Below are positions 1 through 5,962 of a stretch of 9,563 nt of DNA, piece after piece. The notes below the pieces were generated by a model that made no database searches, was not told where the DNA came from, and worked only from the letters and a program-made list of their open reading frames with translations. Both the position numbers and the translations under genes were made by a program. The DNA is from CAZLBV01 sp964557845 (GTDB taxonomy: Bacteria > Acidobacteriota > Aminicenantia > Aminicenantales > Aminicenantaceae): positions 1 to 9,563 of the forward strand of contig CAZLBV010000237.1 of the NCBI GenBank assembly GCA_964557845.1. Reading direction: 5' to 3'. How positions within the stretch are numbered: position 1 is the stretch's first letter; each line of letters opens with the position of its first letter.

Positions 1-1247
1 ACTGCTGCCCTGGCAGGAATGCCTACAGCGCGGCAGAGTGCAGTCATTAAAACCGTATGCTCAGAACAATCTCCTTCTTTATTCTTAATAGTCTCCTTGG
101 CCGAGGCAAATCCCACATCATAATTGGGGGTCAGTTCTCTTTCGATCCATTCCGCGATCCGTTTGGCTGCTCTCCAGGAATTCTTTTCGCTCCCGATAAT
201 TGACTGCGCAGTTTGGACGACCAGCGGATCATCAGACTGGACAAAATTGGTAGGCTGCAGATATTCATGGAGATCGGGTTCTACAACCGGAAGAGTCAGC
301 GCATCTTTTTCAGAAAAAATAACCGACTCCGTCTCTATGACAGCCATTGAGTCCTCCCATTCGATCAGCTTCAAATTTATTCCGTCATAAGGGAGGGTCC
401 TTATCCGTTCCTCAGAAATACCGGAAATTTTAAAAACTACTTTCTGGACAGATTGGGGATTTTCCCATATGACATTGGACTTGACTACAGTAGAAAAGGC
501 AATATCAAAATTCTCTTTGACCGGAGCCATAGCTTTTTCCTGAGGCATCCGGATCGATGTGGTCGATAAAAAACCCGTCTTCATCTCAGATTTCCAGATT
601 TCGCCATTTTCATCCAGCCAATCATCGGATTCAACCGGCATGATCATATTTATCTTAGAGCGGACATGCCACAGCTCCTTGTGTTCACCCAGGATCAAAA
701 CTTTTTCTTTTCCCAGCACCTTAAAAATGCAGTCACTGAGATCATAGGAGATCGGATCCAATATCTTAAAGGAATACTCAGCACCGGGTTTAAATCCATC
801 TTTTTCGGCGATCTCTTCAATGGGAACCCCCAGGTAAAACTTTTCCCTGTAGGGCATTTCCTTAACTCTCTTGCCTCCTATACTAAATACAACTTTATCT
901 GATCGGATATCTGCCTCGATAATGGTTTCGCTCTCCGACATCTTGGTGCGCATCACAGTTTTCAAGGGATTGCCGTCCATATCAAAATAGGATTCCTGAA
1001 CAGAAAAAATATCGATAGGATTGCTCCCCAACCGGGAAACGCGCATGTTGGATTCATTCACGTTCTTAAGCAGGGTTTTCCCGTGTTCCTGAATATATTC
1101 TTCCTTCAGATAGTTATAACCGATCTTAACACCCTGCATGTATAATCCCATCCAGATCTCGGTGCTGGTCTCTTGAGATTTTTCAGCCCGGATAAAAACA
1201 AGGCTGACCAACAAAAAACCTATGAGGAACCATGCTTTCTTTGTCAT
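1..1247 (-). CDS. Exported transglutaminase-like superfamily protein, 3' end missing
   Basis: Partial gene running off the left edge; 415 complete codons are visible. It begins MTKKAWFLIGFLLVSL, a signal peptide with a likely cleavage after Ala21, so the product should act in the periplasm or envelope. Residues about 25-370 are a beta-rich region that I cannot assign to a family. At the C-terminal end of the visible part, residues 391-415 contain GDCSEHT followed by ALCRAVGIPAR. This is the nucleophile segment of the transglutaminase/cysteine-protease core fold, with catalytic Cys at about 394; the His and Asp of the triad would lie beyond the edge. Bacterial members of this fold can act as peptidases, amidases or cross-linking enzymes, so the reaction is not fixed by sequence. 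The start codon overlaps the stop of the dipeptidase gene (TAATG), and AGAAGG sits six bases upstream inside that gene, which supports this start and translational coupling. Fold call strong, function unknown. Confidence 0.85.
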   Translation of the reverse strand, partial: MTKKAWFLIGFLLVSLVFIRAEKSQETSTEIWMGLYMQGVKIGYNYLKEEYIQEHGKTLLKNVNESNMRVSRLGSNPIDIFSVQESYFDMDGNPLKTVMRTKMSESETIIEADIRSDKVVFSIGGKRVKEMPYREKFYLGVPIEEIAEKDGFKPGAEYSFKILDPISYDLSDCIFKVLGKEKVLILGEHKELWHVRSKINMIMPVESDDWLDENGEIWKSEMKTGFLSTTSIRMPQEKAMAPVKENFDIAFSTVVKSNVIWENPQSVQKVVFKISGISEERIRTLPYDGINLKLIEWEDSMAVIETESVIFSEKDALTLPVVEPDLHEYLQPTNFVQSDDPLVVQTAQSIIGSEKNSWRAAKRIAEWIERELTPNYDVGFASAKETIKNKEGDCSEHTVLMTALCRAVGIPARAA

Positions 1248-2512
1248 TATCTGCCTTCTGCTTTTATGGTGTTGGACACCTCGATGACCTGATTGAAGAC
1301 CCGCATGATGTTTCCGCCCCAGATCTTCTGGATCTCTGCTTCTGAATAGCCGCGGCGCAGAAGTTCCTCGGTAATATGATACATCTGACTGACATCTTCA
1401 CATCCTTCGATCGTACCGCCCCCATCAAAATCAGTACCGATCCCGACATGGTCAACCCCGATAAGGTCGACGACATAATCGATATGATTAACCAAGTCTT
1501 CAAGGGTAGCCTGCTGCCGGGGATATTTTTCCATAATTGCCATATACTCCTCACGCATTTTGGCCATGGTCGCTTCATCATTGATCTCGCGGCGGGGCCC
1601 GTACTTATTTTGAATCTCCTGCAGGGCCTTATCCCTCTCCGGATTTGGTTCTTCCTGTCTTAAATAACTTGAGACCATTGTGATCTGGATCACTCCCTGT
1701 TTTTCAGCCAGAAGTTTGAGCATATCATCGGAGAGATTGCGCGGGGCATCGCACAAAGCCCTAACACATGAATGGGATGCGATCACCGGCGCCTTAGAGT
1801 ATTCGATCGCATCATAAAAGGTTTGATCTGAAGTATGCGAGAGATCGATCATGATCCCCAGCCGGTTGCATTCGGCCACCACTTCTTCTCCGAACTCAGT
1901 CAATCCGTTATCTTCAGGATCCTGCCGGTCTGTGGAAGAATCACAGATATCATTGTCGCTGGAATGACAGAGAGTGATATAGCGAACCCCCTGATCATAA
2001 AATTTCTCGACCAAGCTAAGATCCGTGCCGATGGGATATCCGTTTTCCATTCCGATAAAAGCTGCGCGTTTTCCCTCTTTTTCCAGTCGGTAGGCATCAT
2101 CCGGAGTCAAGGCCAGACTCACTACTTCGGGATTGTCCTCACACATTTTGTGGATCGCCTCCAGGGTGAGGAAGGCTCTATCCGTAGCTGCTTTGGTGGC
2201 TTCAGGAGTTCTCGGCCCCTGCCCGATATATACGGCAAAAAACAGAGCATCCAATCCCCCTTCTTTCATTCGGGGAAGATCGATCAGACCACTTCCCCTC
2301 TGGCCAGGTTCGTGCCGTTCGGCAATATTCCAATCACCCCGGACCATCCGCATAGGAGTATCGCAGTGGGTATCCACGGTCAGGACCCTATCATGTACAG
2401 CCCGGGATTCCTCCGGAGAAAATTCTTTGGTCTGCTCTGTCTGACAGGAATTAAACAGGATTAAGATGAAAATCAATCCTGTCTTGGATAAAAACGATAT
2501 TATTCTTTTCAT
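1247..2512 (-). CDS. Membrane dipeptidase, peptidase family M19 (renal dipeptidase-like), putative lipoprotein
   Basis: A 421-residue zinc dipeptidase of the amidohydrolase fold, expected to hydrolyse dipeptides, with family members often accepting a D-residue at the C-terminal position. Visible metal and catalytic residues match the family: His49 and Asp51 in VDTHCDTP, bridging Glu156 in GMENG, His226 in IDLSHTSD, His247 in IASHS, substrate-binding Arg258 in PRNLSD, and Asp361 in GIGTDFDGGG. The closing WGGNIMRVF (398-406) matches the family's GGN-RVF end. The N-terminus is a lipoprotein-like signal with Cys23 after LFNS, so the enzyme is probably anchored to a membrane facing the periplasm. 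A charged stretch at about 284-335 sits between the last His and the catalytic Asp and appears longer than in mammalian renal dipeptidase. The start has AAAGGA about seven bases upstream. It lies 35 bases after the rubrerythrin-like gene and overlaps the transglutaminase-like gene by one base, so the three are likely cotranscribed. Confidence 0.93.
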   Translation of the reverse strand: MKRIISFLSKTGLIFILILFNSCQTEQTKEFSPEESRAVHDRVLTVDTHCDTPMRMVRGDWNIAERHEPGQRGSGLIDLPRMKEGGLDALFFAVYIGQGPRTPEATKAATDRAFLTLEAIHKMCEDNPEVVSLALTPDDAYRLEKEGKRAAFIGMENGYPIGTDLSLVEKFYDQGVRYITLCHSSDNDICDSSTDRQDPEDNGLTEFGEEVVAECNRLGIMIDLSHTSDQTFYDAIEYSKAPVIASHSCVRALCDAPRNLSDDMLKLLAEKQGVIQITMVSSYLRQEEPNPERDKALQEIQNKYGPRREINDEATMAKMREEYMAIMEKYPRQQATLEDLVNHIDYVVDLIGVDHVGIGTDFDGGGTIEGCEDVSQMYHITEELLRRGYSEAEIQKIWGGNIMRVFNQVIEVSNTIKAEGR

Positions 2513-2547
2513 GATATATCCTTTCTAATAATTTAAAAACCTGATGA

Positions 2548-3069
2548 TCACCACTTTCCATCCATCTTAAACTCAGCCGCTCCCATCCAGAATCCTGATC
2601 TAGTCACAGAATCATACTGGGATTGAAGCATGTCATAATGAAATTTTTCTTCTTCTGCAATTTCAAGAAATATTTTTCTGGCTACAGGATCATCTGAATT
2701 TCTGGCAGCATTCTCAAAAAATTGGATGGCATCTTGTTCCAATTCCATCCCGACTCTTATGGCCTCGGTCTCTCCTTTACTTTCTTCCCGGCGCATGTTG
2801 GCTTTAAGCTTTTCTATCAGTGGAACACTGCCGGCGGTATCGGCTGCTTTCACATACTTTTTCCAATCTTCACCCTTCAGGATCTTACTGAACAACTGGC
2901 CGAAGACCTCAAGATGTTTCACTTCTTCCTGGGCCAGCCAGTGGAACATCCTTTTACCTTTGTCATGCTCAGTGATATCGGCCGCATGATTGAAAAACTT
3001 TCGGCCATCTATCTCCAGTCTTATGGCTCCTTTGATAGCATCTAATACCGGTTTGCTTATCTCTTGCAT
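2548..3069 (-). CDS. Rubrerythrin/ferritin-like diiron protein without a rubredoxin domain
   Basis: A 173-residue, mostly helical protein with an internal two-fold pattern typical of the erythrin four-helix bundle. Glu19 in RLEIDGRKFF aligns with Glu111 in ELEQDAIQFF, and the ExxH of EEVKH (Glu49, His52) aligns with that of EEKFH (Glu141, His144). These are the expected diiron ligands. There is no CxxC pair, so the C-terminal rubredoxin domain of classic rubrerythrin is missing. It also lacks a signal peptide and should be cytoplasmic. Known relatives reduce peroxide or handle iron in anaerobes and microaerophiles; the electron donor and substrate here are not shown. The start is well supported by AAGGAG seven bases upstream, and a promoter-like element lies about 60-90 bases upstream. 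It is the first gene of a likely operon with the dipeptidase and transglutaminase-like genes, an unusual partner set for this family. Confidence 0.9.
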   Translation of the reverse strand: MQEISKPVLDAIKGAIRLEIDGRKFFNHAADITEHDKGKRMFHWLAQEEVKHLEVFGQLFSKILKGEDWKKYVKAADTAGSVPLIEKLKANMRREESKGETEAIRVGMELEQDAIQFFENAARNSDDPVARKIFLEIAEEEKFHYDMLQSQYDSVTRSGFWMGAAEFKMDGKW

Positions 3070-3127
3070 TAGTTGACTCCTTTTAATGCTCCCTGCATGA
3101 AATTCCAGGGGGTTTTCAGAACTGATT

Positions 3128-3156
3128 ATTCTATTCTGTTAGCTCGGATTTTTCAA
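3128..3156 (-). promoter_or_regulatory. Candidate sigma70-type promoter of the diiron protein-dipeptidase-transglutaminase operon
   Basis: On the minus strand TTGAAA (3156-3151) is followed after exactly 17 bases by TAGAAT (3133-3128). Both hexamers are close to consensus and the spacing is ideal. Transcription would begin near 3121, giving a leader of about 50 bases that includes the AAGGAG ribosome site. It lies just beyond the terminator of the upstream gene, as expected for an independent operon. Prediction from sequence only. Confidence 0.55.
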
Positions 3157-3159
3157 CCA

Positions 3160-3193
3160 AATAAAACTAAAAACCTGGGGTCGGGCCCAGATT
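3160..3193 (-). terminator. Rho-independent terminator after the sulfatase-fold/TPR gene
   Basis: Read on the minus strand, AATCTGGG pairs with CCCAGGTT (eight pairs, one G-T) around a six-base loop, followed by TTTAGTTTTATT. It starts eight bases beyond the TAA of the sulfatase-fold gene. The T-rich tail is interrupted, so termination may be less than complete. The tail nearly touches the next promoter. Confidence 0.6.
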
Positions 3194-3200
3194 AAATCAA

Positions 3201-5513
3201 TTAATTTTTTTTGGAGCGGGTGAGGGACTGCCCTTTGGCGGCGAATTCGGATGATTTGGCGAACTGGCCGGTACGGTTATAAAGGTCGGCCAGAAGGAAA
3301 TATCCGAGTGGCAGGTCTTCTTCACCAGGTTTTAGTTCGATGCCCTTATTGACCAGATCAATAGCTTCATCGAACTTCTCCCCCTGGTTAAGATAGATGC
3401 GAGCCAGGTAAAAATAACTCAAAGGAAAACGCGGATTAAGCTCTATTGCTTTTTTCAGATAAATTTCTTCCTTATCCGGCTGCCCCATAAGACGGTAAAC
3501 CCGAGCGAGGTTAAAGCTAGCTCTGAAGTTATGGGGAATATATTCCAGCTCAGCCAAATATTCCTCCTCGGCTTTCCTCAGGTCTCCCCGGGCTTCGTGG
3601 AGCTGGGCAAAATTATAATGGAGGTTAGCCAATTCAGAATTCCGGTCTCTGGCTTCCTGCAGCAAGGATTCCGCCTCGTCCAATCTTTCCTGAGATATGT
3701 AAACCGCTCCCAAGGCATTGTAGGCTGTGGCTGAGGAGGGATTAAGCCGCATGCATTCTTTATAGTATGTCTCAGCCTCACCATAATCCTTGAGTAAATT
3801 ATTGATATTCCCTAGGAGAAGATAGATCTGGGAATCAGGTTGAAGGGAGTCCTTGATCGAGACCATAAACTTTTCCGCTTCCTCAAATTCGCCCATTCCA
3901 ATGTAGGAATTGGCAACATTGATAACCGTAAAGCTATCGTCCGGCTTTCTCTCCAAAGCCTGAAGGAAACTCTCGAGTGCGCCTTGAAAATCCCGTTTTT
4001 TAAACTGGATGTTTCCCTTGGTGAAATAGGCGGAAATTACTGCAGAGTCCTCTTCTATGATCTCATCGATCATGGCGATGGCCTCGTCATATTCACCTTC
4101 CAGTCCCATTTCACGGGCATGGGAGAGCCGATTGAAGATCGTGATCTTATCCTTGGGATCACCCAGGGATTTTCCGGAAAGGGACGAAGTGTCTGTAAAA
4201 GAGCCGATATACCCTAATGCTGCCAGTTTCTGCCGGGCATCCTCATCCATGCTGTGATAGTCAAGCTGAATCGCATCCTGTCCGGATTCCTCGATGAATC
4301 GGTCCGCCAGAGATTTCATGTCTCTTGCCATAGCCGGCTTGGCATCTATAAGATTAATACTTTCATCAGGATCCTGGCTGAGATCATACAGTTCGAGCCG
4401 CGGTGCAATGATCAGTTTGTATCGGCCGTTCTGATAACTGGTCAATTCACTCCAACCGTAGTGATAGCGAGGATAAAAGGTTTCGCTGTAAGCATAATGA
4501 TCCTTACCCACCTGGTCATCGAGTATGAGCGGAATAAGGCTGTTCCCCTGAACTTGAGCGGGAATTGGAATTTCCGCCATTTCCAGAAGAGTGGGCATAA
4601 TATCCACCAGATTCACTACCGGATGACGGGTAAGTCCTTTAAATTTTTCAAAGGGGGTAACGATTATCAAAGGAACGTGCACTCCTTCCTGATAAATAAA
4701 AAATCCATGGGTGCTTTCTTTGTGCTCACCTAAACTTTCACCGTGGTCAGAGGCAAAGACAAAAATAGTGTTCTCTGTCAGCTTGTTTTTTTCCAAATAG
4801 GCCCATAACTGCCCCAAAAGAAAATCGGAATAAGCGATCTCACCCAAATAGGGCCGGTTGGGGTACTGTTCTTTATAGGGAGAGGGCGGCTCATAAGGGG
4901 TATGGGGGTCATACAAATGGATCCAGGAAAAAAATTTTTCCTGTTTGTGCTTATCAAGCCAGGCCAGGGCTTCACTGATGACCTCATCCCCCCGGCGCTG
5001 GACATTGCCCAGCGATATGGTCTGGTAGCGGCTGAGGTCAAAACGGTCGAAGTAATGGTCAAAACCCTGATTTAGCCCCCATTTTGAATCGAGCACATAA
5101 GAGGCCACAAAGGCTGCGGTTTGATAATCCCTTTGCTTGAATAATTCTGCTATAGTTATAAGCTCAAGAGGGACTAAAAATCCTCCGTTATCGCGCACTC
5201 CGTGAAAAGTGGGATAGGTTCCGGTCATTATCGAAGTATGCGAAGGAAGTGTCAGTGGTGTCTGGGCTATGCATGTTTCGAATCTTATCCCTTGCTCCGC
5301 AAAAAAATCGATATTGGGCGTTTTGATGCCTCTAAATCCATAGCAGCCAAGCCGGTCAGCACGCAAAGTATCTACTGTTACCAGGATAAAATTATAATCT
5401 TTAGCGCTTTTTAATTGATCAAGCCCTGATTTTTTGAATTTTAAAAAATAAAAGGCAGAGGCGATCACTACCACACAAATAACAATAATTATGACCCACG
5501 TTTTCTTATTCAT
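3201..5513 (-). CDS. Membrane-anchored sulfatase-fold (alkaline phosphatase superfamily) hydrolase fused to C-terminal TPRs
   Basis: A 770-residue protein. Residues 6-24 form one hydrophobic anchor after MNKK, placing the rest outside the cytoplasm. Residues about 40-440 are a sulfatase-type (PF00884-like) domain: metal-binding Asp48 in VTVDTLRADR, the active-site segment TPLTLPSHTSIMTG (85-98), His204 in YDPHTPYEPP, and Asp256-His257 in ASDHGESLGEH. At the position of the sulfatase nucleophile in the CxPxR motif this protein has Thr88-Leu-Pro90-Ser-His92. Formylglycine cannot form there, so it is more likely a phospho- or other ester hydrolase with a Thr nucleophile, as in nucleotide phosphodiesterase relatives, than a true sulfatase. 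From about 460 to 765 there are eight or nine TPR units, for example 563-596 and 597-630, which suggests a protein- or complex-binding role. No Shine-Dalgarno is visible before the ATG, but the anchor beginning at once supports this start. The gene stands alone, with terminators on both sides. Confidence 0.9.
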   Translation of the reverse strand: MNKKTWVIIIVICVVVIASAFYFLKFKKSGLDQLKSAKDYNFILVTVDTLRADRLGCYGFRGIKTPNIDFFAEQGIRFETCIAQTPLTLPSHTSIMTGTYPTFHGVRDNGGFLVPLELITIAELFKQRDYQTAAFVASYVLDSKWGLNQGFDHYFDRFDLSRYQTISLGNVQRRGDEVISEALAWLDKHKQEKFFSWIHLYDPHTPYEPPSPYKEQYPNRPYLGEIAYSDFLLGQLWAYLEKNKLTENTIFVFASDHGESLGEHKESTHGFFIYQEGVHVPLIIVTPFEKFKGLTRHPVVNLVDIMPTLLEMAEIPIPAQVQGNSLIPLILDDQVGKDHYAYSETFYPRYHYGWSELTSYQNGRYKLIIAPRLELYDLSQDPDESINLIDAKPAMARDMKSLADRFIEESGQDAIQLDYHSMDEDARQKLAALGYIGSFTDTSSLSGKSLGDPKDKITIFNRLSHAREMGLEGEYDEAIAMIDEIIEEDSAVISAYFTKGNIQFKKRDFQGALESFLQALERKPDDSFTVINVANSYIGMGEFEEAEKFMVSIKDSLQPDSQIYLLLGNINNLLKDYGEAETYYKECMRLNPSSATAYNALGAVYISQERLDEAESLLQEARDRNSELANLHYNFAQLHEARGDLRKAEEEYLAELEYIPHNFRASFNLARVYRLMGQPDKEEIYLKKAIELNPRFPLSYFYLARIYLNQGEKFDEAIDLVNKGIELKPGEEDLPLGYFLLADLYNRTGQFAKSSEFAAKGQSLTRSKKN

Positions 5514-5880
5514 AGTAGTTTAATTTTAGCATAATTTTACAATTTATATTAGGAGTTAAATATAGTATTGAGTTTTAAGTTTTAAGTGTTGAGTTTAAAA
5601 AAAAGAAGACAGAAGTCAGGAGTCAGAATATAGAAGGTAGAAGATAGAAGTATATAAATCCGAAATCCGAAGCACAAAATCCGAAACAAATTCAAAATCC
5701 AAATGTTCAAAATTCAAAACAACTAAAATCTAGAAGACAGAATATAGAAGGTAGAAGTATAAATCCGAAATTCTACTCACGGAATTCGAATGTCGATGCA
5801 GCCTTCATCTTCCCATTTACTTATTTACTCATCTAACAATAAATCAAAACCTGAGCATAAAAAAATCAGAAAAAATCTCT
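5514..5880. other. Non-coding gap upstream of the sulfatase-fold gene
   Basis: AT-rich, with no credible reading frame on either strand and no RNA gene that I recognise. It must hold the promoter of the minus-strand sulfatase-fold gene, but I could not pick a convincing -35/-10 pair, and the start has no obvious ribosome site. Most of its length is the low-complexity repeat patch listed separately. The base make-up differs sharply from the coding regions. Confidence 0.6.
5566..5830. repeat. Low-complexity patch of short imperfect direct repeats
   Basis: The patch is built from several repeated words. CAGAATATAGAAGGTAGAAG occurs identically at 5624-5643 and 5738-5757. Each copy is preceded by GAAGACAGAA (5605-5614, 5733-5742) and followed by TATAAATCCGAAAT (5653-5666, 5758-5771), so a block of about 40-60 bases is present twice with small insertions. 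AATCCGAA occurs four times (from 5657, 5664, 5678 and 5762). TTTTAAG is tandem at 5573-5586 and ATTTACTT/ATTTACTC is tandem at 5815-5830. No reading frame spans it. Its function is unknown; slippage-driven junk or a dispersed intergenic repeat family are both possible. Confidence 0.75.
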
Positions 5881-5923
5881 TATAAATGAAAAGGCGGAGC
5901 GCTCAGTATAAGCGCTCCGCCTT
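5881..5923 (-). terminator. Strong Rho-independent terminator of the TonB-dependent receptor gene
   Basis: A perfect 13-bp stem, AAGGCGGAGCGCT (5891-5903) with AGCGCTCCGCCTT (5911-5923), encloses a seven-base loop. Read on the minus strand, the stem runs into TTTTCATTTATA. It lies about 40 bases beyond the receptor's stop codon. The GC-rich stem in an AT-rich background makes this the clearest structural signal in the gap. The plus-strand side lacks a T-run (CTATCAAAC), so it acts for the minus-strand gene. Confidence 0.88.
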
Positions 5924-5962
5924 CTATCAAACTAACGTGTGCGTTTAAGTTTCTGTTTCTGC

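Noticed and set aside
124..902. Small plus-strand frames at the left end
   Set aside because: They lie opposite the transglutaminase-like gene, which has a signal peptide, coupled start and catalytic motif.
1835..2464. Long plus-strand open frame (209 codons) opposite the dipeptidase gene
   Set aside because: It is antisense to a gene with all family catalytic residues, has no ribosome site and its translation resembles no family.
3101..3120. CCCTG/CAGGG dyad near the ribosome site of the diiron protein gene
   Set aside because: Five pairs with a ten-base loop, too weak to claim as a regulatory hairpin.
4254..4733. Plus-strand open frame opposite the sulfatase-fold domain
   Set aside because: It is a mirror of conserved active-site coding sequence, without a ribosome site or recognisable domains.
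5566..5830. CRISPR-like array
   Set aside because: Repeats are short, imperfect and unevenly spaced, with no unique spacers of constant length and no cas genes nearby.
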